A program made the position numbers and the translations under genes. Source: JANQRX01 sp963663975 (GTDB taxonomy: Bacteria > Pseudomonadota > Alphaproteobacteria > Rhizobiales > Kaistiaceae). Taken from it: a stretch of DNA of 64,000 nt. The notes beneath the pieces were generated by a model. It was not told the origin of the DNA and searched no databases. It saw only the letters and a list, made by a program, of their open reading frames with translations. The stretch covers positions 310,001-374,000 of the forward strand of contig CAXXRA010000005.1 in assembly GCA_963663975.2 (NCBI GenBank). The letters are read 5' to 3'. Below are positions 55,580 to 63,773 of this stretch, piece by piece. Numbering within the stretch: the stretch's first letter is position 1; each line of letters opens with the position of its first letter.

Positions 55580-56113
55580 TTCGATCGGGATGGAATTTTG
55601 GACCGGAGCCCGATGTAGCGGTAGGGATTTCTGGCCGATATCCTAGCACTTTCGCGCCCCATGACCGGCGTATGCAGGCCGGCGATCGTCGGTCGGCCCA
55701 AAGGCATCCGCTCTTCACAACGTGAATGGTGTCTGAGATGACCCGCCGATCGTCGAGGCGGCTTGCTCCGGGCTGGTTTCGGGCATGAAGGGTTCAATTC
55801 AATCGCCGCCCGTGGATCGTCATACAGCCAAAGCAGCTTGCTCATGACTCGCTCCCATCGTCGCCTTCGATGGTGCGAATCAATGATTTGCGATTGATCG
55901 ATCGGCAAACTGAACGTGTTTAGACACCAGGGTCCCGAATTCCGCGGCGGATCGGCACAAATTGGCACATCGGCATCGCCTCAAAACACGGTAAACGAAT
56001 CGTCGCCTCGGTGCGTGTAATTGTAATAAACTTAGATATAGATTCTAGCGTCAACCTTGATCTGAAATAAAACGGCTCCTGCCATAGTGTCCTCGTAATT
56101 CAAGGGGGGCATT
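55580..56113. other. Interval without a convincing gene
   Basis: A minus-strand frame starting at 55845 (MSKLLWLYDDPRAAIELNPS) has a gene-like beginning but soon becomes low-complexity and no family is recognised. The right part is AT-rich and should hold the promoter of the BTLCP gene, with a ribosome site aagggggg just before 56114. Confidence 0.4.
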
Positions 56114-56734
56114 ATGAACAACAAAATAAAATCAATACATGTCGTAATCGGATTTGTACTTGCAATGAGCGGTGCGAATGTGGCGTTGGCGGGCGCGGAT
56201 TCGCAGCCCTTCATGGTGACGGCGGGAGCGACGTCGCAGCCCATCGGACATTACCAGTTCTGCAAGCGGAACAAGCGTGAGTGTTCGATACGATCATCCA
56301 GCCCGGCGCGGATACGGCTGACTCCGCAAAACTGGAACGAACTGGTGGCGACCAACGCCTCGGTCAATCTCGGCTACGACCAGGTGACCGACCTGGAATT
56401 GTTCGGCAAGCCGGAGGTGTGGGCCTATCCGCGCCGGGCCGGGGACTGCGAAGACCTGGCGCTTCAGAAGAGGCGCGTTCTGATGCAACGGGGCTGGCCG
56501 GTGGGATCCCTCCTGGTCACGGTGGTGCGACAGGCAAGTGGCGAGGGGCACGCCGTCCTGACCGTGCTCACCGATCGCGGCGACCTGGTCCTGGACAATC
56601 TCGAGCCGCGGGTTCTGGTGTGGAGCGACACCAATTTGAGCTTCGTCAAAAGACAGTCCGAGTTTCACACCGGACGCTGGACGCAAATCAACGACGACCG
56701 GCCGCTGAAGTCGGTCGGCAGCCTGAGCCGCTAG
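56114..56734 (+). CDS. Bacterial transglutaminase-like cysteine peptidase (BTLCP)
   Basis: This 206-residue protein has a signal peptide (SIHVVIGFVLAMSGANVALA) and the BTLCP/DUF920 domain. The catalytic triad is visible: Cys in RRAGDCEDLALQKRRVL, His in GEGHAVLTVLTDRGD and Asp in LVLDNLEPRVLVW. LapG, the relative from Pseudomonas, cleaves a biofilm adhesin in the periplasm; rhizobial members are often stand-alone. No lapD-like partner is near. Its TAG stop is the left TA of a family A end fragment. Confidence 0.9.
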   Translation: MNNKIKSIHVVIGFVLAMSGANVALAGADSQPFMVTAGATSQPIGHYQFCKRNKRECSIRSSSPARIRLTPQNWNELVATNASVNLGYDQVTDLELFGKPEVWAYPRRAGDCEDLALQKRRVLMQRGWPVGSLLVTVVRQASGEGHAVLTVLTDRGDLVLDNLEPRVLVWSDTNLSFVKRQSEFHTGRWTQINDDRPLKSVGSLSR

Positions 56735-56747
56735 AGCCCTTTCAACC
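56732..56747. repeat. Family A end fragment, copy A4
   Basis: The string tagagccctttcaacc matches the outer end of family A (tagagccctttcgacc) and begins on the TAG stop of the BTLCP gene. The rest of the element is missing. Confidence 0.55.
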
Positions 56748-56841
56748 TAGGGCGCCCAGTGCGGCTTTGGTTTCGACACAACAGAACGGTTTGGGCCTGA
56801 TCCGTCCCACCACCCCCGTCCTCACGGATCAAGCCCAGCTT

Positions 56842-56879
56842 GAGCCGGCCCCCCGCCCCGGGGCCGGCTCTCCTTTTTC
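56842..56879 (+). terminator. Rho-independent terminator
   Basis: gagccggcccc and ggggccggctc form an 11-base GC stem around a short C-rich loop, followed by tcctttttc. It lies downstream of the BTLCP gene on the plus strand and just before the converging gamma carbonic anhydrase stop, so it ends the plus-strand transcript. Confidence 0.8.
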
Positions 56880-56880
56880 G

Positions 56881-57408
56881 TCAGGCCTCGCGCAGCCCCG
56901 CGGCGTAGCGCTTCCAGTTGTCGACGTAATGGGCCGCCGAGTTCCTGTTCCCTTCGATTTCGGTCGGGGAAAGCTCGCGCACAACCCGTCCCGGCAAGCC
57001 GATGACCAGCGAGCCATCGGGAATCTCCTTGCCTTCCTGAATCAGGGCCGCTGCGCCGACGATGCAATCTCTTCCGATCTTGGCACCGTTGAGCACCACC
57101 GCGCCCATCCCGACCAGTGAATTGTCACCGATGGTGCAGCCGTGGAGAATCGCGCGATGGCCGATCGTGCAGCCCTTGCCGATGGTGAGTCGAAACCCCG
57201 GATCGGTGTGAAGCACGCTGAGATCCTGAATATTGGAGCCGGCACCGACCTCGATCGTCTCGCGGTCGCCGCGCAGGACGCAGCCGAACCAGATGCTGGA
57301 TTGCGATCCGAGGATCACCGTGCCGATGACGGTCGCGGTCGGGGCAATCCAGCCCTCGCCGGGCGGCCTCACATCGGGACCGGCGCCCTCCAGCTCGAAT
57401 ATCGGCAT
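56881..57408 (-). CDS. Gamma-class carbonic anhydrase-like (left-handed beta-helix) protein
   Basis: This 175-residue hexapeptide-repeat protein begins MPIFELEGAGPDVRPPGEGW. It shows GCVLRGDRETIEVGAGSNIQ, VLHTDPGFRLTIGKGCTIGH and AILHGCTIGDNSLVGMGAVV, the gamma-CA core with metal histidines in LHTD, TIGHRA and ILHG. The family (YrdA/PaaY-like) forms trimers and may hydrate CO2, though many members have no proven activity. It is monocistronic. Confidence 0.9.
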   Translation of the reverse strand: MPIFELEGAGPDVRPPGEGWIAPTATVIGTVILGSQSSIWFGCVLRGDRETIEVGAGSNIQDLSVLHTDPGFRLTIGKGCTIGHRAILHGCTIGDNSLVGMGAVVLNGAKIGRDCIVGAAALIQEGKEIPDGSLVIGLPGRVVRELSPTEIEGNRNSAAHYVDNWKRYAAGLREA

Positions 57409-57485
57409 GACCTTCCTTGGTTAGAAAATATTGGGAATTATAAAGCCCACTTGACAGTGGCGGGCGGACTCCCGACTATTCGGGG

Positions 57486-57938
57486 ATGTTCAAATTCTTC
57501 GGCAACAGGTGGTTCCCTGTGATCGGGGCGATTTCTTCTGCGCTGGGCATTCCCGGCGTCTTGAATGACTCCCGCACTTGGGGCGACTGGCTCAGCTTCA
57601 TGAGCGGCACGCCTTCAACCGTGGCGGTTACCATCGGCGGCACACTTATATTTTTGTGGCTGCTAAGCAAGTCACTTGATTGGCGTAATCTTCGGAGACG
57701 GGATCGTGAGTTCTTGGCCGCGATGGAGGAGTTCACATCGTCGTCTCCGGATCATCCGCACACTCGGAGGCTACGGCTCCTGCGCCGTCTCGGCCATATA
57801 GGCCTTGGTGCTCCCCATCCCAAGGCCGACGATGAGGCTTGGGTTGACTACGAGCGGCTAATGATGGCGAACGCGCGGGACAAGCGTTACCAGGACGCCA
57901 AAGATCTGGGCGACAAGGTCAAAGGAATGAGAAGATGA
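57486..57938 (+). CDS. Small membrane hypothetical protein
   Basis: This 150-residue protein begins MFKFFGNRWFPVIGAISSAL. It has one or two membrane segments (about 10-25 and STVAVTIGGTLIFLWLLSKS at 44-63) and a basic cytoplasmic tail (RLRLLRRLGHIGLGA, YQDAKDLGDKVKGM). I do not recognise the family. Its stop overlaps the start of the next gene (57935) in an ATGA junction, so the pair was co-translated before the IS5 insertion separated the second gene. Confidence 0.6.
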   Translation: MFKFFGNRWFPVIGAISSALGIPGVLNDSRTWGDWLSFMSGTPSTVAVTIGGTLIFLWLLSKSLDWRNLRRRDREFLAAMEEFTSSSPDHPHTRRLRLLRRLGHIGLGAPHPKADDEAWVDYERLMMANARDKRYQDAKDLGDKVKGMRR

Positions 57939-57977
57939 CAGACGAGGAACGCGCGGAAGCGGTGCTGGAAAACATCA

Positions 57978-59277
57978 GGGCACCTCTAAAAATCCCTGTT
58001 CCGAGCCTTGATCGGTTATAATCCGGACGGTTTGGCGCGTAGATGTGGGGAACCGACCATGGGCCAAATGGGCTTTTTCGACATCGCGAATCGGTATGCC
58101 GGCCTGGACGCCAAGAACGATCCTTTGGCGAGGATCGACGCGGTGGTTCCGTGGGAGAATTTCCGTGCCCGCCTGGAGGCGATCTGGCGCAAGCCGGCCG
58201 AGGAACGGAAGTCGCCGGCGGGGCGAAAGCCCTGGGACGCGGTGGCGATGTTCAAGGCGATCGTTCTCTGCGAGCTTTACAATCTCTCGGACGACCAAGT
58301 GGAGTACCAGCTTCGCGACCGCCTCTCGTTCATGCGGTTCGTAGGGTTCGGTCTTGAGGACAAGGTCCCCGACGCCAAGACGGTGTGGCTCTACCGGGAA
58401 CAGTTGGCGCGGGCGGGCATGGTCGAGGCGTTGTTCGAGGACTTCGACGGCTATCTGGAGAAGCAGGGCTACCTGGCGATGGGCGGCCAGATCATCGACG
58501 CGTCGATCGTACCGGTCCCCAAGCAGCGCAACAGCCGTGACGACAACGCGCGGATCAAGGATGGCGAGACGCCGGAGGGCTGGAAGGACCAGCCGGCCAA
58601 GCGGTCGCAGAAGGACACGGACGCACGGTGGACAAAGAAGCATGGCAAGAGCCACTACGGTTACAAGAACCATGTCAACGTGGACCGCCGGCACAAGCTG
58701 GTGCGGCGTTACCAGGTGACCGACGCGGCGGTGCACGACAGCCAGGTCGTGGAGGACATCCTTGATCCGGACAACACGGCCTCGGACGTGTGGGCGGACA
58801 GCGCCTATCGGTCGGCGGAGATCGAGGCGAAGCTGAAGGAGAAGGGCCTGAACAGCCGCATCCACCGCAAGGGGCATCGCGACAAGCCGCTGAGCGAGCG
58901 GGAGAAGCGGGGCAACAAGGCCCGTTCGAAGGTGCGGGCGCGCGTCGAGCACGTGTTCGGGGCCCAGAGCAACGACATGGGCGGGACGCTGGTGCGCAGT
59001 ATCGGGCTGGTACGGGCGAGGGCGCGGATCGGGCTGAAGAACCTCGCCTACAACATGCGCCGCCTGGTGCAGCTGGAGCGTCTCGCCGCGTCTACGAGCG
59101 GCGCCAACGTGATGGTCATCAGGGGAGAAGTCTGCCTGGAGCCCCCATTGACAGGGAAACAGACCCGCCGGGGAGCCGGAGAAGGCCGAAAACCCAGACG
59201 CCAACCCCGCTCATGACCCGCGAGAACCGCACAACCTGTCGAGTTTCACGTCAGTCGCATTATTTTTCGAGGTGCCC
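57978..59277 (+). mobile_element. IS5-family element, copy 2 (intact, 1300 bases)
   Basis: The ends gggcacctctaaaaat (57978) and the complement of gggcacctcgaaaaat (ending 59277) form a 16-base inverted repeat with one mismatch. ATCA precedes the left end (57974-57977) and follows the right end (59278-59281), a 4-base target duplication typical of the IS5 group. It contains one full transposase gene. Confidence 0.9.
58059..59216 (+). CDS. IS5-family transposase, intact copy
   Basis: From the ATG at 58059 this 385-residue DDE transposase begins MGQMGFFDIANRYAGLDAKN. The catalytic residues are visible: D in GGQIIDASIVPVPKQRNSRD, D in ASDVWADSAYRSAEIEAKLK and E in RARVEHVFGAQSNDMGG, plus KSHYGYKNHVNVDRRHKL. 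The last 45 codons beyond RLVQLERLAA (STSGANVMVIRGE...) are atypical and may come from loss of the normal stop. The protein could be active and may mobilise copy 1 in trans. Confidence 0.92.
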   Translation: MGQMGFFDIANRYAGLDAKNDPLARIDAVVPWENFRARLEAIWRKPAEERKSPAGRKPWDAVAMFKAIVLCELYNLSDDQVEYQLRDRLSFMRFVGFGLEDKVPDAKTVWLYREQLARAGMVEALFEDFDGYLEKQGYLAMGGQIIDASIVPVPKQRNSRDDNARIKDGETPEGWKDQPAKRSQKDTDARWTKKHGKSHYGYKNHVNVDRRHKLVRRYQVTDAAVHDSQVVEDILDPDNTASDVWADSAYRSAEIEAKLKEKGLNSRIHRKGHRDKPLSEREKRGNKARSKVRARVEHVFGAQSNDMGGTLVRSIGLVRARARIGLKNLAYNMRRLVQLERLAASTSGANVMVIRGEVCLEPPLTGKQTRRGAGEGRKPRRQPRS

Positions 59278-59598
59278 ATCAGGCCCGAGACGAACTCCGC
59301 CGCGATATTCAGATTCTCGAACAGAAGCTAAAGAATGCTGGCCGCGCCATAGAGCGCCTTGGGCGTGCCTTGTCGGAGAACCCATCCGATGTCCGTCAGT
59401 CCGTACGAGAGCTCGATTTCGAGCTGCCTAGAGGCGAGATCATTACCCTGCATTGCGATGATCTCCGCCGCGCGGTAGTTGGCCTCAAAGAAGCTCACGA
59501 CGAACTGTTTTCCGTCAATGCGGTCTTGGAGCCGGGAATCCCTGGAAGATGAGACCTGGAATGCTTGATCCAGCCCGCGACTTGGCGGGCGCAACCCC

Positions 59599-59652
59599 GA
59601 GAAGCTGGCGAAAGCGCTTTTGCGGGAGAAGCTGGCGAAAGCGCTTTTGCGG
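59599..59652. repeat. 27-base tandem duplication
   Basis: The unit starting gagaagctggcgaaagcg and ending ttttgcgg occurs twice head to tail (59599-59625 and 59626-59652), immediately before the IS1595 transposase stop. It looks like a slippage duplication at the edge of the element. Confidence 0.8.
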
Positions 59653-59658
59653 AACGCG

Positions 59659-60633
59659 CTACGACCGCGCCCCGGACGAAAGCCCATTGTCCGCGATCAG
59701 GTTGCGGTAGAGGAGATTGCGTCCGACAAGCCCGGCCACCGTGTCCCGCATCTGCGCAAGCGTTCCTGAGTCCCTGATGTTGTGCTTGCCGGCAAATTCG
59801 GAGACGTAGCGTTGCAGGTGCTTCGGGCTCATCTTGTGGAACGTGCCGTCATGCGCCCGCTTGAGCATGGCCCAGAAGGACTCGATTCCGTTGGTGTGCG
59901 CCTGCCCCCTGACATATTCGGCAACCGAGTGATTGACGGCTTCATGGTTGAACTCAGGCATCCCCTTGTAGGCTCGCGCATCGTCTGTATAGACCGTCGC
60001 GCCGGGTTCGACATGTTCCCGGACGAAGCCCTTGAGGGTTTCGCCGTCCGTGAAATCGACCACCTCGGCCCGGACCTCGTTGGTATCGCGGTCTTTCACA
60101 CCGACCACCGCTGTCTTGCCGACCGGCCCCCGGCCCGTGAGCGCCCTCCGCTTCGACAGCGGCATGTTCTCGCGCTTCCCGCCGAAATAGGTCTCGTCGA
60201 CTTCTACCGGCCCGTCCAAGTCGTCGTCATCGTCAACTGCCCATGCTTCCCGGATGCGATGCAACATGAACCAAGCTGTGGGCTGGGAAACGCCAATGTC
60301 CCGGTGAAGTTTCATGCTCGACACGCTCTTGAGGCTCGTCAGGCAGAGGTAGATCGCGATTGCCCACTTGCGCAGAGGGACATTGGAGCGAGCTATCGGC
60401 GTGCCTGTGCGGACACTGAAATAGGATCGGCAATCGGTGCACCAATAGGGCATCGGCTTCGCGTTCGGGACTTCCCGCGTGTTGACCGAACCACATTTTC
60501 CACAATGCCGCCCATCCGGCCATACCACCGACTCGAACCACGCCGTCGCGGCCTCATCCGTCGGAAACATCTCCATCATCTGAACCAGCGTCAGACCTTC
60601 GCGATGGGCTTTTCCGGGGGCTTTGCGGGGCAT
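59659..60633 (-). CDS. IS1595-family (ISXO2-like) transposase
   Basis: This 324-residue protein starts MPRKAPGKAHREGLTLVQMM. It has an N-terminal zinc ribbon (CGKCGSVNTREV and YWCTDCRSYFS) and the ISXO2-like catalytic domain: VEVDETYFGGKRENM, VYTDDARAYKGM and AHTNGIESFWAMLKRA. This is the standard IS1595 layout and the gene is intact. It sits between the IS5-split gene and the DUF6949 gene. Terminal repeats were not resolved. It carries no passenger gene. Confidence 0.92.
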   Translation of the reverse strand: MPRKAPGKAHREGLTLVQMMEMFPTDEAATAWFESVVWPDGRHCGKCGSVNTREVPNAKPMPYWCTDCRSYFSVRTGTPIARSNVPLRKWAIAIYLCLTSLKSVSSMKLHRDIGVSQPTAWFMLHRIREAWAVDDDDDLDGPVEVDETYFGGKRENMPLSKRRALTGRGPVGKTAVVGVKDRDTNEVRAEVVDFTDGETLKGFVREHVEPGATVYTDDARAYKGMPEFNHEAVNHSVAEYVRGQAHTNGIESFWAMLKRAHDGTFHKMSPKHLQRYVSEFAGKHNIRDSGTLAQMRDTVAGLVGRNLLYRNLIADNGLSSGARS

Positions 60634-60683
60634 TTCCTGTCTCCCTCTCTACAATAGAAATATGGGGAGTCAGGAGGATGATT

Positions 60684-61032
60684 TCAAGTAGTCTTTATAA
60701 TTCCCAAAATATTCCGTCCGGCCGACAGGGCCACATCCAGGACAACCAATCCGGAGCACACGCTCCACACCAGCGCCACCGCAATTCCGCCGATTGCCAC
60801 CCCCAACGAATAACCACCATCCGTCCGGCCGCGCCACACGGCTGCCGCGACGATGGCCGGGCCGGTCAACCGCGAAAAACAGGTAGGAGGAGAATGCCGC
60901 CATCCACGACCGCCCCATGACGGCAAACCGCGCCGGTCGTGCCGTCACCAGCCGGTGGAAACTAGCCGCCGCACCGGCGCTGGCGCATCCGACCAGGCCG
61001 CAATAGGCCAGCAGAAGAGCATCCCGCAACAT
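60684..61032 (-). pseudogene. DUF6949-type small membrane protein, one frameshift
   Basis: The frame from 61032 begins MLRDALLLAYCGLVGCASAG and runs to SWMAAFSSYLFF. It then breaks at a T-run near 60885 and continues in the next frame as SRLTGPAIVAAAVWRGRTDG and then SLGVAIGGIAVALVWSVCSG, ending NILGIIKTT. Together this is a protein of about 115 residues with four membrane segments, matching the DUF6949 family of Rhizobiales. The shift at a five-T homopolymer suggests a base-call error. Confidence 0.7.
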
Positions 61033-61245
61033 GGGTTCACCTCGACAAACCGTTTCATCCCGGAACGTTCACCGGTTCCGTTGGCAGTGCATTGCAAGCC
61101 CCGTGCCTGCTTCTGCTTGGTCGCCGAGTGCCCACGCGTGGCGGTTTTCCAGCGTTTTGCCGGCAGCCTGTCATGGTGATCGTTTCGTTAAAGGACACTG
61201 CGAACCGGTGCGGTACCCTTGCGGCCCGGCCGTCGTCGCGCCTTC

Positions 61246-61477
61246 TAGTCCAGACTTCTCACACTGGACATGACCTGCGCCGGTTCAGGCCTTTGACAGG
61301 GCAGGAGAACGGCGAAGAGCGATTCCGTCGCATCGGTCAAGCCGTTCGACACACTCTGACCGCGGCCTCAGCCGGCCCTTCGGGTTGCTGTTCGGCGCAC
61401 ACAAGCCGCCCTTCCTGCATCCGTCTCGCCGAAACAGCAACGCGGGCCCCCGTGTCCAGTGTGAGAAATCCGGGCTA
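61246..61477. repeat. Family B palindromic element, copy B3
   Basis: This 232-base element begins tagtccagacttctcacac and ends gtgtgagaaatccgggcta. Its interior matches B1 closely (cagggcaggagaacggcgaa, ccggcccttcgggttgctg). The right-hand TA falls in the TAG stop of the DUF3126 gene (61475-61477, minus strand). Confidence 0.85.
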
Positions 61478-61684
61478 TTCCAGATCGATATCGAGGATCG
61501 CCATGGTGAAGTTGTAGGACAGGTCACCATCCTCATCGTCGCGGAACAGGACGCCGATAAACTCGTCGCCGATGTAGATTTCCGCCGAATCGTCCTTCTG
61601 GGGCCGCGCCCGCACCTCGATCGTCGACATGTTGAACCGTCTATGGAAAAAGTTCTGAAGCTTCTGCAATTCCTCGCGGCTCAC
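61475..61684 (-). CDS. DUF3126 family protein
   Basis: This 69-residue acidic cytoplasmic protein begins MSREELQKLQNFFHRRFNMS and has the DUF3126 pattern (IEVRARPQKDDSAEIYIGDE, FIGVLFRDDEDGDLSYNFTM). The family is restricted largely to alphaproteobacteria and uncharacterised. It lies downstream of cysE on the same strand (37-base gap), an arrangement common in Rhizobiales. Its stop codon lies in the end of the family B element. Confidence 0.9.
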   Translation of the reverse strand: MSREELQKLQNFFHRRFNMSTIEVRARPQKDDSAEIYIGDEFIGVLFRDDEDGDLSYNFTMAILDIDLE

Positions 61685-61720
61685 CTTGTCCTCCTGGCGC
61701 CCTGAAGCGGCTTGTCGCCG

Positions 61721-62551
61721 TTATTCGTCGGTTTCTTCATCGATCATCTGATCCATCTCGCGCGACGGATCGATGGCACCGGTCTTGCCGACGACGTTGG
61801 CCGGAACACCGGCCACCGTGGTGTGCGGGGCAACCGTATGCAGAACGACCGAGCCGGCAGCGATCTTCGAACTTTCGCCGATCTCGATATCGCCCAACAC
61901 CGTGGCGCCGGCACCGATCAGCACGCCCTGGCGCACCTTGGGATGGCGGTTGCCGCCCACCTTGCCGGTGCCGCCCAGGGACACGCCCTGGAGGATCGAC
62001 ACATTGTCGTCGATGGTGGCGGTGCCGCCGACCACCAGACCGGTTGCGTGGTCCAGGAAGATCCCTCGCCCGAACGGGACCGCCGGATGGATATCGGTCT
62101 GGAAAACCGACGACGACCTGCTCTGCAGATACAGGGCAAAGTCGCGGCGGCCATTGTGCCACAGCCAGTGTGCCAGACGCTGTGTCTGGATCGCGTGGAA
62201 TCCTTTGAAATAGAGCAGCGGCTCGATCATCCGCTCGCATGCCGGGTCACGGTCGAACACCGCCGCCAGGTCGGCGCGGATAATCTGGCCGAGATCGGCC
62301 TGATGCCGCACGACCTCTTCGAACGCCCGCCGGATGTCCTCGGAGCTGACCACGTCGTCGCCCAGGCGGCCGGCGATGCGATCGATCACGGCGGCTTCCA
62401 GTCGCTCGTGATTGAGCACGGTGGCATAGACGAAACTGGCCACCGCCGGATCGGCGGCGACGATCTGCTCGGCCTCCCGCCTGATCTCAAACCAGATCGG
62501 ATCGACCTGGCTTGGCCGCTCGCCGGACTGCCGTGAAGACTCGGCTGACAC
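61721..62551 (-). CDS. cysE: Serine O-acetyltransferase
   Basis: This 276-residue protein has the CysE N-terminal helical domain (VDPIWFEIRREAEQIVAADP) and the C-terminal left-handed beta-helix (IHPAVPFGRGIFLDHATGLV, GGTATIDDNVSILQGVSLGG, RHPKVRQGVLIGAGATVLGD) with the catalytic His/Asp in LDHATG and the substrate GG-x-G-K-x-x-x-x-RHPK motif. It makes O-acetylserine for cysteine synthesis and is usually feedback-inhibited by cysteine. Confidence 0.96.
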   Translation of the reverse strand: MSAESSRQSGERPSQVDPIWFEIRREAEQIVAADPAVASFVYATVLNHERLEAAVIDRIAGRLGDDVVSSEDIRRAFEEVVRHQADLGQIIRADLAAVFDRDPACERMIEPLLYFKGFHAIQTQRLAHWLWHNGRRDFALYLQSRSSSVFQTDIHPAVPFGRGIFLDHATGLVVGGTATIDDNVSILQGVSLGGTGKVGGNRHPKVRQGVLIGAGATVLGDIEIGESSKIAAGSVVLHTVAPHTTVAGVPANVVGKTGAIDPSREMDQMIDEETDE

Positions 62552-62667
62552 GTTTTTCTACCTCAACCGCTTGTGAAAGCGGCGCGGACCCTAACACGGC
62601 GCCGATACGCTGTGCCGTTTAGGGCCGGCCGGCCTTTGGACCAGCACAAAGTCATGCTCAGTCGACC

Positions 62668-62740
62668 TGCAAGCCTCCGGCCAATCTTCTTGCAAGCCTC
62701 GGGCCCATCTTCTTTGCAAGCCTCGGGCCAATCTTCTGAT
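62668..62740. repeat. Three tandem imperfect repeats
   Basis: The unit tgcaagcctccggccaatct plus tct occurs three times in a row with small changes (cgggcccatcttcttt, cgggccaatcttctg), about 24 bases each, in the gap between cysE and the hydrolase gene. No function is evident. Confidence 0.65.
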
Positions 62741-62774
62741 TCAGTCCCTGAGCTTTCCGTACCAAGACGATGCC

Positions 62775-63671
62775 TCAATTGGGTTTTCCGTCGAGTTCAT
62801 TCAAGAAGGCCAGGACCGCCGTCTTGTAAACCCTGTCTCCCGTCGCCTGCAGATGATCGCGGTCCGGGATGGCGACCACCCGGGCATGCGCCATCATCGA
62901 TGCCAGCTGGTCGGGTGAGCCGGCGACGCTATCCTGGGTACCGACCGCAATCAGCACCGGCGCCTCGATCGATGAAATCGCGTCGCGGCTGATCAGTTCG
63001 CGCTGGGAGCGCATGCACGCCGCCAGCGCCTTGAGGTCACCGCCTGTCTGATCGGCGAATTTGCGGTAGGACCGGCCGGTTTCGCCGATGACGTCGCCCG
63101 CATCCTCGGCCTCGAGCGCGGCAACGATCTCGTCCTCGTCACCGATGCCTTCGATCATCCCCGTCGCCATGCCGCCGAAAACCAGGGAGCGCACCAGATC
63201 CGGTCGACTCATCGCCAGATAAGCGGCGATCCTGGCGCCCATCGAATAGCCCATGACGATCTCGTCCTCGTCACCGATGCCTTCGATCATCCCCGTCGCC
63301 ATGCCGCCGAAAACCAGGGAGCGCACCAGATCCGGTCGACTCATCGCCAGATAAGCGGCGATCCTGGCGCCCATCGAATAGCCCATGACGTCGGCGGCGC
63401 CGATCGACAGATGGTCGAGCAGCCTGGCCGCATCCAAGGCCATCAATGCCGGCCGATAGGCCGCCGGCTCATGGGGCTTGCCGCTGCGGCCGTGGCCGCG
63501 CACATCCATCGCCACGATCCTGCGCCCGGTGGCGCCCAGCGTCCTCAGCCAGCCGGTGCCCTGCCAATTCACCGAGATGTTCGATGCGAATCCGTGGATC
63601 AGCAGAATCGGTCGGCCGGCGCCGGTGTCGGTGAAGGCAATCTCAACTTGACCCGAGGTAAAGCTTGGCAA
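62775..63671 (-). CDS. Alpha/beta hydrolase with a 44-residue internal tandem duplication
   Basis: The 298-residue alpha/beta hydrolase has an oxyanion-hole HGFASNISVNW loop, GHGRSGKPHEPAAYRPALMA and the nucleophile elbow MGYSMGARIA. A 44-residue segment starting MGYSMGARIAAYLAMSRPDL and ending GIGDEDEIV is present twice in succession (DNA 63124-63255 and 63256-63387, apparently identical). The family is normally about 250 residues, so the duplication is recent and gives two copies of the nucleophile serine. Later, GTQDSVAGSPDQL and the PDRDHLQATG histidine complete the triad. The fold would probably be disturbed. Confidence 0.85.
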   Translation of the reverse strand: MPSFTSGQVEIAFTDTGAGRPILLIHGFASNISVNWQGTGWLRTLGATGRRIVAMDVRGHGRSGKPHEPAAYRPALMALDAARLLDHLSIGAADVMGYSMGARIAAYLAMSRPDLVRSLVFGGMATGMIEGIGDEDEIVMGYSMGARIAAYLAMSRPDLVRSLVFGGMATGMIEGIGDEDEIVAALEAEDAGDVIGETGRSYRKFADQTGGDLKALAACMRSQRELISRDAISSIEAPVLIAVGTQDSVAGSPDQLASMMAHARVVAIPDRDHLQATGDRVYKTAVLAFLNELDGKPN

Positions 63672-63773
63672 AACATCAGCCTTTCATGGAAAATCGGGCG
63701 ACCCTACCCAATCCGAAACGGGATCGCTATTGTCACGCCGGCCGCAGCGGTAATAGCGGGCTTGAAACAAAAA

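Larger units (their letters stand above)
57935..59552 (+). pseudogene. Small coiled-coil gene split by IS5
   Basis: The 5' part (57935-57977) reads MTDEERAEAVLENI and the 3' part (59278-59552) reads QARDELRRDIQILEQKLKNA onward to EPGIPGR, a helical coiled-coil protein of about 105 residues. The 5' start overlaps the upstream gene's stop. The IS5 element lies between. Joining the flanks directly keeps one frame, whereas removing one copy of the ATCA repeat shifts it, an unexplained detail. Function unknown. Confidence 0.65.

Noticed and set aside
57975..59204. 409-codon minus-strand frame inside IS5 copy 2
   Set aside because: Antisense to the intact transposase; IS5 elements encode only the plus-strand protein here.
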